Below, one piece after another: positions 1-7,182 of a stretch of 64,000 nt of DNA (its first letter is position 1; each line of letters starts with the position of its first letter). Made by a program: the position numbers and the translations under genes. This DNA comes from CAZTTG01 sp964615935 (lineage in GTDB: Bacteria; Planctomycetota; UBA1135; GCA-002686595). The notes beneath the pieces are model-generated. The model had not been told where the DNA came from. It saw only the letters and a program-made list of their open reading frames with translations, and ran no database searches. The DNA lies in NCBI GenBank assembly GCA_964615935.1, contig CAZTTG010000013.1:20420-84419 (forward strand). The letters run 5' to 3'.

Positions 1-360
1 AAGATCATCGTCTGGGCCGTGGACCGGCCGGGGGCCATCGCGCGCATGCAGCGGGCCCTGGAGGAGATGAACGTGGGGGGGGTGCGGACCGGGGCCCCGG
101 CGGCCCTGCGGGTGCTGCGCGAGCCGGCCTTCCAGGCGGGCGACTTCGACACCCACTTCCTGGAGGGCCTGGACCTGACCGCCACATCGGGCGAGGAGGA
201 CGCGCTGGCGGCGGCCACCGCCGCCATCCGCCGGCACCACCAGGCGCGCCGCAGCGCGCTGGAGACCAGCTCCGCGGACCGGGCGGCGTGGCTGCGCCGC
301 AGCCGGGCCGCGCTCAGCGTCCATCCCCCGAAGCGCGGCGGATCGGAGGCGGCGCGATGA
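1..360 (+). CDS. Biotin carboxylase subunit, C-terminal end (partial at left edge)
   Basis: The reading frame is open from base 1 to a TGA at 358-360, so only the last 119 residues are visible. They match the C-terminal lobe of ATP-dependent biotin carboxylases: KIIVWAVDR, an ALEEMNVGGVRT stretch and a FDTHFLEGL motif close to the end. In the family this subunit carboxylates biotin on a carrier protein using ATP and bicarbonate. It overlaps the next gene, which encodes a biotinyl carrier, by 4 nt (ATGA), so the two are one translationally coupled carboxylase. The acyl-CoA substrate (acetyl, propionyl or methylcrotonyl) cannot be decided because the carboxyltransferase subunit is outside the window. 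Confidence 0.85.
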   Translation, partial: KIIVWAVDRPGAIARMQRALEEMNVGGVRTGAPAALRVLREPAFQAGDFDTHFLEGLDLTATSGEEDALAAATAAIRRHHQARRSALETSSADRAAWLRRSRAALSVHPPKRGGSEAAR

Positions 361-872
361 GGTACTTCGTCGAGGTCAATGGCCGCCCGCACGAGGTGGA
401 GGTCACCGAGCGGCTGGGCGAGCTCCACGTCTCGGTCGACGGCAGGGTGATGGACCTGGACTACCGGGAGGTCGACACCCACGGCCAGGCCAGCGTCCTG
501 CTCGGCAACGAGAGCTTCGCGGTCTCGGTGGAGGGAGGCCGCAACCAGTGCCTGATGACCATCGCCGGCCAGCTCTTCCAGGTGGACATCGAGGACGAGC
601 GCGAGCGCGCCGCCCACGCCGCCGAGCGCGCCGCCGCCCGGGGGGGCGGGGTGGTGAAGAGCGTCATGCCCGGGGTGGTGGTCTCGGTCCTGGTGGCCGA
701 GGGTGACTCGGTCGAGGCGGGCCAGCCCCTGCTGATCCTGGAGGCCATGAAGATGCAGAACGAGATCGGCGCCCCGTCGTCGGGCGTCGTGAAGCGCATC
801 CACGTGGCCGAGGGCGGGGCCGTGGGGGCGGGCGCCAAGCTGGTGGGGCTGGAGGCGCCTGAGGAGGGCTGA
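357..872 (+). CDS. Biotin carboxyl carrier (biotinyl-lipoyl domain) protein
   Basis: This 171-residue protein has the biotin attachment motif EAMKM near residue 130, set in a typical biotinyl fold (VVKSVMPGVV upstream, GVVKRIHVAEGG downstream). The lysine of that motif carries biotin, which shuttles the carboxyl group between the carboxylase and carboxyltransferase sites. The first 85 residues form a separate beta-rich region starting YFVEVNGRPHEVEV, as in acyl-CoA carboxylase carrier subunits, joined by an Ala/Arg-rich linker. The ATG at 357 overlaps the stop of the biotin carboxylase gene, which decides the start. It probably works with a carboxyltransferase encoded to the left of the window. 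Confidence 0.85.
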   Translation: MRYFVEVNGRPHEVEVTERLGELHVSVDGRVMDLDYREVDTHGQASVLLGNESFAVSVEGGRNQCLMTIAGQLFQVDIEDERERAAHAAERAAARGGGVVKSVMPGVVVSVLVAEGDSVEAGQPLLILEAMKMQNEIGAPSSGVVKRIHVAEGGAVGAGAKLVGLEAPEEG

Positions 873-1031
873 GTCCGGTCTCGCACCACCGCCTCCTCGT
901 CTCCCCCCGCCCCGAAGCCGCCTCCACCTCGCCGGCTCGGATCTCGTACCGACCCTTGGAAGCGCCTATCCTCGGAGCCCTCGTGAGAGGAGTCACCTCC
1001 CGGCCGATCCTTGGATTCCAGCGAGGGCAAG

Positions 1032-3053
1032 ATGAGTACGCTGCTCTGCATCCTGGTCTTTTCGTTCTCGATGGCCTTCGCCTCCGGCCAGGAGGTGGGT
1101 CAGACGGCGACCGACGAGGCGATCGTGGATCGCGACTACGCATTCCGCATCAGCCGACCCTCGCGCGCCTGGCGGCTCCTCCCCGAGGACGAGGTCCGGC
1201 AGATCGCCCCGGACGCCATCGCGGGAGCGGTGGGAATGGGAATGAAGGTCCGATCGTGCCTGGGCGCCGTGATCGTGGAGCCGATCCACGACATGGAGCT
1301 GGACCAGTTCGCGGACCTGGTCCTCGAAGGCATGGCCATCGAATCGAAGGTCGTGCAGTCGCGCGAACGCATCACGTACTGCGGACGAGAGGCAGTGCGG
1401 CTCGTCGTGCGGGGCGACGTCGAGGAAGTCCCCTTCCACTACGAAAACCACGTCTTCATCAACCAGAACCACGGCTACCAGGTGGTGGGCATGGGACCCG
1501 CCGCCAACGTCGGAGACGGGGAGGCGCTACGCGAATTTCACCAAGCGTTCGAGCTTCTGGATGGCCCGGTGAGCGCGCGCTCCGCGCAAGTCGCGGTGGA
1601 GGACATGTACGGGGTGGGATGGGAGGTCGTCGACGGGGCGTTCGCTAGCGCGGCGCTGCGACTCACGCTCGCTCCTCCCCCCGAGTGGCGCCTGTTGGTA
1701 GGGGACGAGCTGGAGGCCGCGTATCCCGACGCCGAGGTCGGGCTGATGTCGGCGGATTCGAAGTACTACCTGATGATCATCGCCGAGTCCTGGATGAGCG
1801 CGGATCGAGAGGCCATCGCCGACACCCTGCTGCAGGGAGTCGTCGAGACACTGGAGGCGGAGCCCTCGCGCGCCGCGCGCCTCGAGGCGGGGGGCGCGGC
1901 CCGGGAGTTCCTGGTCCTCGAGCCCGAGGGCGACTCCTTCACCTACGTCTACGGTGTCTGGTTCTCGAACGACATCTGCTACCAGGGTATGTGCTGGTTC
2001 CTGCGGGGCGAGGAGGACGCCCTGAAGAGGGTCGCGGAAGGCCTGCGCGCCGTCCGGCATCCCGGGGACATCGAGCTCGCGGCCATCGCTGCCCGCCTCC
2101 GTGATCATCCCGAGCCGGACAACCAGGTGACGTCGGACTCATGCGTTCGCGGGGGGCTGTTCCAGCACTTTCGCTACGGAGTGCGGCTGCGCAAGCCGAG
2201 CTCGGGGTACTGGCGCGCGGACATCGGACAGGCGGCCCGCGAGTACGGTGAGCAGGTCGTTCTGCTGCTGGAGGAGCCGGCGCTCGGCCTCTTCTGCAAG
2301 ATCGAGATTCAACCGCTGGTCGAAGACGTTCCGCTGCAGGATCTCCACCGCTCGGCGGTCGACTTCGAATCCCAGACACTGACGAAGGCGGACTTCGGAG
2401 AGATCGAATCGGGAACGCTCGCCGGAGTCGAGTGCGTGCACAGCTCGATGTGGGAAACCGCTGAGGACCTCGATCTCCACTACGCCCTGTGGACGGCCAG
2501 GTGGCGGACGCAGGTGCTGTGGATCACATGCTGGGGGTTCGAGGGCAACGTGAAGGCTCACCGACCGGCACTGGATCGACTGCTGGCGGGCCTCGAGCTG
2601 TGCCCGGCGCCCATCTCGATGACCGAATCCGACGACGAGGGCTACCGCGACAATCGAGTGGGTTTCGCGGTCGTTCCGGACGTCGAGGTTCAGGGATACA
2701 GCGACATGACGCCTCCCGAGGTTTCTCCAATCGGCACCTTCGTGTTCGTGCAGGATCAGATGGCCTTCGTCATCGCCCTCAACGCGGTCATGTTCGAGCA
2801 GGACGCCGACTACCTGAGCGAGCTGGTTCAGCCGTTCATCGCCAACCACCTGCCGATGGTCGCAGCCGGGGATCCCGTGATCGAGCCGAACGCCCGGCTG
2901 GCCGGTCGACCGGCCATTCGGCAAACCTGGGGCACCGATCGCATGGGCTGCGATCTCTATGTGATGACCCGCGGGCGCACCTACTATTGCCTCCTGACGG
3001 GGGGCACCAAGGTCGAGCGCCGCCGGAAGGCGGGGTGGTTGCGGTTGCTCTGA
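1032..3053 (+). CDS. Secreted protein with four PsbP/DUF1795-like tandem repeats
   Basis: A 673-residue protein beginning MSTLLCILVFSFSMAFASGQ, a clear signal peptide, so it is exported. The mature part seems to hold four divergent copies of a roughly 150-residue module. Each opens with a short strand (YAFRISRPS, ALRLTLAPP, YGVRLRKPS, VGFAVVPDV), has a central G/V-rich strand pair, then a helix (ALREFHQAFELLDG, ALKRVAEGLRAVRH, RPALDRLLAGLEL). The pattern resembles PsbP-like/DUF1795 lipoprotein domains, but this is fold-level reasoning by eye. The last copy ends abruptly in a basic tail (VERRRKAGWLRLL) where the others have the closing helix, so the 3' end may be truncated or frameshifted. No catalytic motif was seen and the role is unknown. 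Confidence 0.75.
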   Translation: MSTLLCILVFSFSMAFASGQEVGQTATDEAIVDRDYAFRISRPSRAWRLLPEDEVRQIAPDAIAGAVGMGMKVRSCLGAVIVEPIHDMELDQFADLVLEGMAIESKVVQSRERITYCGREAVRLVVRGDVEEVPFHYENHVFINQNHGYQVVGMGPAANVGDGEALREFHQAFELLDGPVSARSAQVAVEDMYGVGWEVVDGAFASAALRLTLAPPPEWRLLVGDELEAAYPDAEVGLMSADSKYYLMIIAESWMSADREAIADTLLQGVVETLEAEPSRAARLEAGGAAREFLVLEPEGDSFTYVYGVWFSNDICYQGMCWFLRGEEDALKRVAEGLRAVRHPGDIELAAIAARLRDHPEPDNQVTSDSCVRGGLFQHFRYGVRLRKPSSGYWRADIGQAAREYGEQVVLLLEEPALGLFCKIEIQPLVEDVPLQDLHRSAVDFESQTLTKADFGEIESGTLAGVECVHSSMWETAEDLDLHYALWTARWRTQVLWITCWGFEGNVKAHRPALDRLLAGLELCPAPISMTESDDEGYRDNRVGFAVVPDVEVQGYSDMTPPEVSPIGTFVFVQDQMAFVIALNAVMFEQDADYLSELVQPFIANHLPMVAAGDPVIEPNARLAGRPAIRQTWGTDRMGCDLYVMTRGRTYYCLLTGGTKVERRRKAGWLRLL

Positions 3054-3402
3054 TCGAGGAGCGGGAGGACTGCGTGCTGGCGGAGGGGTTGACACCGAGA
3101 CCGTCGTGGTCGTCAGGGTCGGCACGCCGATCTACGGTCGGTACGGGGGCCGCGATCCCCAGGATCCGCACACGACGGGGCGGTCGAACGCCGTCGCCTT
3201 CGTCGTGGGTCCCTGAGCCGGGGCCCGCGAACCCGTCCCGGCCCTCGAGCCGACCCCTCGGCGCGCCGGTCCTCCCGAGAGAGTGAGGGGTGTGGCTCGA
3301 GGGGCCGGGTGCGGTTGGAGTCCCCCCCGGGTCATGGCAAGCGAACGCCAGCGCGCGGGAGGGATCGGTCGATCTGGGAGAGGGGGAGCGCGAGCCTCGT
3401 CG

Positions 3403-3492
3403 GCGCTGCACCGGGAGCTCCGGGCCTGCGGGATCGACTTCTTCGTCAGCGTTCCGTGCAAGCTGCTGGCCGGCCTGCTTGGGGTGGCGGGG
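3403..3492 (+). pseudogene. Remnant of a phospho-/sulfopyruvate decarboxylase N-terminus
   Basis: In one frame this stretch reads ALHRELRACGIDFFVSVPCK followed by LLAGLLGVAG. That is close to the N-terminal TPP-binding segment of phosphonopyruvate and sulfopyruvate decarboxylases (pattern: L-x-x-x-G-I-D-F-x-x-x-V-P-C-x-x-L-x-x-L). The similarity stops on both sides: upstream is low-complexity Arg/Gly, and downstream the frame becomes Arg-rich without the expected domain. It looks like the leftover of a deleted gene. The family assignment is from memory of the motif and is moderate in confidence. Confidence 0.45.
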
Positions 3493-3633
3493 CGGCCGGG
3501 CTGGAGGCGCCGGAGGGAAGCGGATCCGGACCATACAATCCTCTTTCGATGGAGGAGAGGTCGCCGGAGACGTGCCGGAAGCGGGAACCCGGGCCCGAGG
3601 TCGTTTCCCGGGCCGCGACCGGACCCGTTCGGC

Positions 3634-3639
3634 TAGACT
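3634..3639 (+). promoter_or_regulatory. Possible -10 box of the dapE-dapD operon
   Basis: TAGACT lies 5 bases before an in-frame GTG (3645) and 17 before the ATG chosen as start (3657). A transcript from here would be nearly leaderless. No convincing -35 element is visible. Confidence 0.3.
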
Positions 3640-3656
3640 CGGGCGTGAGCGCTCCC

Positions 3657-4679
3657 ATGCAACCGCTGGTGCGCACGCTGATCGACTGGATCGAGATCCC
3701 ATCGGTGACGGGCTCGGAGGGGGACTATGGAGACGCCCTGGCGAGGCACCTCGGAGAGGTGGGCTTCGACGTCGAGCGCCAGCCCGTGGCCCGCGGGCGC
3801 TTCAACGTGCTGGCGCGGACCGGTTGGCCCGAGGTGGTCCTGTGCACGCACCTGGACACCGTGCCCCCCTGGTTCGGCCCCTCGGAGGACGCCGAGTTCG
3901 TGCACGGCCGCGGCGCCTGCGACGCCAAGGGGCCGGCGGTGACCATGATCGCCGCCGCCTGCCAGCTCCTGCAGGGCGGCGAGGAGCGCGTGGGGCTCCT
4001 GTTCACCGTGGGCGAGGAGGTGGACGGCGCCGGCGCCCGCCTGGCCGGCCGGGAGCTCGCCGAGCCCTGGGCGCCGGAGTTCATCATCGTGGGCGAGCCC
4101 ACCGGCAACCGCTTCGCGCGGGCCCACAAGGGCGTCTTCAAGGGCACCCTCAGGGCGCGAGGAGTGGCCGGCCACAGCGCGCAGGTGCTGGGACCCTCCG
4201 CCGTGCACGAGCTGTGCGGTTGCATCGCGGACCTCCTCGACGAGGACTGGGGCGAGCACCCGATCCTGGGGTCGGGCTCCCTGAACTTCGGGCGGATCGA
4301 GGGCGGGGTGGCGCCCAACGTGGTGGCCGCCCGGGCCGAGGCGACCCTGCTCCTGCGGGCGGTCGAGCCCCCCGAGGTGGTCGAGGATCGGATCCGCTCG
4401 GCGCTGAGCCCGCAGGTCGAGCTCGAGACCACCGGCCTCGACAACTACGGTCCGGTGGAGTTCCGCGTGCCCGAGGGACGGGAGGAGATCGTCGTGGCCT
4501 TCGGCACCGACGCGCCCTACCTCGGGAGCTGGGGCACGCCCCTGCTGTACGGCCCGGGGCGGATCGAGGACGCCCACAGCGAGCGCGAGCGCGTGTCCAA
4601 GGCCTCGCTCGAGCTCGCGGTCGAGGACTACCGCCGGACGGTGGCGGAGCTCCTGGCGCTCGGGAGCCGGCGCGCGTGA
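3657..4679 (+). CDS. dapE: M20-family deacylase, probable succinyl-diaminopimelate desuccinylase
   Basis: A 340-residue M20 zinc peptidase. Visible metal and catalytic motifs are HLDTVP (His about residue 65, Asp 67), GRGACDAKG, the Glu pair in GEEVDG (about 120), GEPTGN, the dimerisation-domain motif VAGHSAQ, and the late zinc His in DAHSERE. M20 enzymes of this size include DapE (N-succinyl-LL-diaminopimelate hydrolysis in lysine and peptidoglycan precursor synthesis) and ArgE. The directly overlapping downstream gene is dapD, which makes DapE the better reading. The ATG at 3657 starts just before the conserved core; GTG at 3645 and ATG at 3549 are in frame and possible. Confidence 0.75.
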   Translation: MQPLVRTLIDWIEIPSVTGSEGDYGDALARHLGEVGFDVERQPVARGRFNVLARTGWPEVVLCTHLDTVPPWFGPSEDAEFVHGRGACDAKGPAVTMIAAACQLLQGGEERVGLLFTVGEEVDGAGARLAGRELAEPWAPEFIIVGEPTGNRFARAHKGVFKGTLRARGVAGHSAQVLGPSAVHELCGCIADLLDEDWGEHPILGSGSLNFGRIEGGVAPNVVAARAEATLLLRAVEPPEVVEDRIRSALSPQVELETTGLDNYGPVEFRVPEGREEIVVAFGTDAPYLGSWGTPLLYGPGRIEDAHSERERVSKASLELAVEDYRRTVAELLALGSRRA

Positions 4680-5464
4680 GCGGGACGCGCCTTCGCGGTG
4701 AGGCCCTGCTCGACGCCCTCGAGGCGGGGGAGGTGCGGGCCGCGGTGCCCGACGGCCGCGGCGGGTGGCGGGTCGAGGCCTGGGTCAAGGAGGAGATCCT
4801 GGCGATCTTCCGCGACTCTCCGCTGGCCTGCATCGGCTCGAGCGAGCGGCGCGAGCTGGGGCCCTTCGTCGACAAGGCGGCCCTTCCCCTGCGGTCCTTC
4901 GACCTCGACTCGGGCGTGCGCCTGGTCCCCGGCGGCTCGGCGGTGCGCCGCGGCGCGCACCTGGGCCAGGGGGTGGTGTGCATGCCGCCCATGTACGTCA
5001 ACGTGGGCGCCTTCGTCGGCGCCGGCTCGATGATCGACAGCCACGCCCTGGTGGGCTCCTGCGCCCAGGTGGGCGAGGGGGTGCACCTGTCCGCCGGGGC
5101 CCAGGTGGGGGGCGTGCTGGAGCCGATCGGCGCGCGGCCGGTGATCGTCGAGGACCGGGTCTTCGTGGGCGGCAACGCCGGGATCTTCGAGGGCGTGCTG
5201 GTGCGCCGGGGGGCGGTGATCGCCGCCGGCGTGGTGCTGACCGCCGGCACCCGGGTGTTCGACCTCCCCCGCCGCCGGGAGCTCACGGGCAGCCGCGAGC
5301 GGCCCCTGGAGATCCCCGGGGGCGCGGTGGTGGTGCCCGGCTCCCGCCCCCTGGACGACGGCTGGGCCCGGGAGCGCGGCCTGCAGGCGGCCTGCGCCCT
5401 GGTGGTCAAGTACCGCGACGGGCGCACCGAGCGGGCCACCGCCCTGGAGGAGGACCTCCGCTGA
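4676..5464 (+). CDS. dapD: Tetrahydrodipicolinate N-succinyltransferase
   Basis: A 262-residue left-handed beta-helix acyltransferase. Hexapeptide-type turns run through about residues 85-190 (GAHLGQGVVCMPPMYVNVGA, then GAGSMIDSHALVGSCAQVG), followed by the DapD-typical loop with QVGGVLEPIGARPV and the FVGGNAGIFEGV strand. In the family it transfers succinyl from succinyl-CoA to tetrahydrodipicolinate in the succinylase branch of diaminopimelate/lysine synthesis, in the cytoplasm. Its GTG start overlaps the dapE-like stop by 4 nt (GTGA), so the pair is translationally coupled and supplies DAP for peptidoglycan. Length fits the family. Confidence 0.88.
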   Translation: MSGTRLRGEALLDALEAGEVRAAVPDGRGGWRVEAWVKEEILAIFRDSPLACIGSSERRELGPFVDKAALPLRSFDLDSGVRLVPGGSAVRRGAHLGQGVVCMPPMYVNVGAFVGAGSMIDSHALVGSCAQVGEGVHLSAGAQVGGVLEPIGARPVIVEDRVFVGGNAGIFEGVLVRRGAVIAAGVVLTAGTRVFDLPRRRELTGSRERPLEIPGGAVVVPGSRPLDDGWARERGLQAACALVVKYRDGRTERATALEEDLR

Positions 5465-5499
5465 CGGCCGGCTTACGAGCGGTGCGTTACCATGGCTTC

Positions 5500-7044
5500 A
5501 TGAAGAAGCCCACCGGATCCCCGCTCTCGCCGCGACGCCTCCTGCTGCCGCTCCTCTCGGTCCTGCTCCTGGCCGCCCCGGCCGCGGCCACCTGGTCGGT
5601 GGTGGCGGTCGACACCCACACCGGCGAGGTGTGCGTGGCCTCGGCCACCTGCCTGAAGGGATTCGACCTGGAGCGCTACCTCCCGGTCATCCGCGTCGGG
5701 GAGGGCGCCGCCGCGGCCCAGTCCTACGTGGACATGAGCGGCAAGAACCGCAAGAAGATCTGGATCATGCTCCAGGCGGGAACGCCGCCTCAGAGCATCA
5801 TCAACCGCCTGGCGTCCTTCGACACGGGCCACCAGACGCGGCAGTACGGCGTGGTGAACATGCTGCACGACCCGGCCACCTTCACCGGCACCGCGTGCGG
5901 CGCGGCCGTGGGCGGGGTGACCGGGATCGACGGCGACGTGCGCTACGCGATCCAGGGCAACGTGCTCACCGGCCCCGAGGTGGTGCTGGCGGCCGAGGTG
6001 GCCCTTCTGCGGGCCGAGGGGGACCTCTCGCAACGGGTCATGGAGGCCATGCGCGCGGCGCGGATGCTGGGCGGAGACGGGCGTTGCTCCTGCAATGCCG
6101 GCGCGCCCACCTCCTGTGGCGTTCCGCCGCCGAGCTTCACCAAGTCCGCCGACGTGGCCTTCATCGTCCTGGCGCGGATGGGCGACATCGACGGGCTGTG
6201 CAACGCCCAGGTGGGCTGCGCCAGCGGCAGCTACTACCTCGACCTGCAGGTCTGGAACGGGGCGTTGTGGCCCGATCCGGTGGACAAGCTCCAGTTCAAG
6301 TACGACGAGTGGCGCGCGAGCCTCGCGGGCCGCCCCGACCACATCCTCTCGCGGGTCCAGCCGAGCGCCGAGCGCCTGCCGGCCGACGGCATCACCACCA
6401 TGCGGGTGGGCCTGGTGCTGGTCGACCTCGACGGCGTGCCCCTGAGCGCCGGCGGCGCGGCGGTGACGGTCGAGACCCTGGACGGCTCGCCCGGCCACGC
6501 CAGCCCGGGGCCGGTGACCGACCACGGCGACGGACGCTACGACTTCGTGCTGACCGCCGGCACCAGCCCGGGGCTGGACACCTGGAAGATCACCGTCGAC
6601 GACGGCGCCGGGCCGGTGGTCCTCTACCCCTACCTCGACGTGGCCGTCGATCCGGCCGCGGAGCTGCACGTGGGCTACGACTCGGTGCCCGCCGGCCCGG
6701 CCCTCCGGATCCCCTTCGTGATCGACCTGGGGCCGGCCGAGGCGGGCCGGGCCTTCCGGCTCCTCGGCACCGCCGCGGGCACCTCGCCGGGGCAGAGCTC
6801 GGGCGGCCTCACCCTGCCGCTCAACCCGGGCCCCTTCTTCACCCTGACGCGCACCGCGGCGGGCCCGCCGCTGCTGCCCGGCGCGGTCGGCACCCTCGAC
6901 GCCGCGGGGCGAGCCCGGGCCTTCTTTCAGCCCCCCGCCGGCTTCCTGACCGCCTTCGCCGGCCAGCGGCTGGACTGGGCGGCCATCGTCTGGTCCTCCC
7001 CGCCCCGGATCGCGGGGCCCGTGGGCTTCGAGGTCCGGCCCTGA
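5500..7044 (+). CDS. Secreted DUF1028 (Ntn-hydrolase-like) protein
   Basis: A 514-residue protein with a signal peptide (basic MKKPTGSPLSPRR, then a Leu-rich stretch ending AAPAAA). The mature N-terminus TWSVVAVDTHTGEVCVASAT matches the start of DUF1028 proteins, which have an Ntn-hydrolase-like fold (residues about 27-270). A Cys-rich insert (CSCNAGAPTSCG) and a beta-rich C-terminal part (about 300-514, with DGRYDFVLTAGTSPG) look like Ig-like domains. Substrate and activity are unknown for the family. The ATG at 5500 precedes a good signal peptide. It is followed by a hairpin and stands as a single transcription unit. Confidence 0.75.
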   Translation: MKKPTGSPLSPRRLLLPLLSVLLLAAPAAATWSVVAVDTHTGEVCVASATCLKGFDLERYLPVIRVGEGAAAAQSYVDMSGKNRKKIWIMLQAGTPPQSIINRLASFDTGHQTRQYGVVNMLHDPATFTGTACGAAVGGVTGIDGDVRYAIQGNVLTGPEVVLAAEVALLRAEGDLSQRVMEAMRAARMLGGDGRCSCNAGAPTSCGVPPPSFTKSADVAFIVLARMGDIDGLCNAQVGCASGSYYLDLQVWNGALWPDPVDKLQFKYDEWRASLAGRPDHILSRVQPSAERLPADGITTMRVGLVLVDLDGVPLSAGGAAVTVETLDGSPGHASPGPVTDHGDGRYDFVLTAGTSPGLDTWKITVDDGAGPVVLYPYLDVAVDPAAELHVGYDSVPAGPALRIPFVIDLGPAEAGRAFRLLGTAAGTSPGQSSGGLTLPLNPGPFFTLTRTAAGPPLLPGAVGTLDAAGRARAFFQPPAGFLTAFAGQRLDWAAIVWSSPPRIAGPVGFEVRP

Positions 7045-7074
7045 CGGCGGGCCGCCGGGCGCTGCGGCGGTTTC

Positions 7075-7095
7075 GGCGGGGATCGGGACCCCGCC
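7075..7095 (+). terminator. Hairpin after the DUF1028 gene
   Basis: GGCGGGG, a 7-base loop, then CCCCGCC form a perfect 7-bp G+C stem 30 nt after the stop codon. There is no downstream U-tract, so it is a terminator-like hairpin rather than a classical intrinsic terminator. Confidence 0.35.
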
Positions 7096-7182
7096 TCAAG
7101 AGGGCCCGCTCCGGCGGCCGATCCCCCCGATCCCCTCCGTCCGGGCCCGGGGAGAGCTCGGCGGCGGCGGGGCTCTCATTCC

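Larger units (their letters stand above)
3054..3644. other. Intergenic region with decayed coding material
   Basis: About 590 bases between the repeat protein and the dapE-like gene hold no intact gene. An open stretch near 3073-3216 on the plus strand (containing VDTETVVVVRVGTPIYG) reads like coding sequence but has no start and ends at a TGA. Further right lies a recognisable decarboxylase fragment, listed separately. A TACAAT box at 3534-3539 and a TAGACT box at 3634-3639 are possible -10 elements for the downstream gene. Confidence 0.5.

Noticed and set aside
3073..3216. Open stretch containing VVVVRVGTPIYG as a possible small gene or a read-through extension of the repeat protein.
   Set aside because: It lacks a start codon in a good context and has no recognisable family; kept only as possible decayed coding sequence in the intergenic entry.
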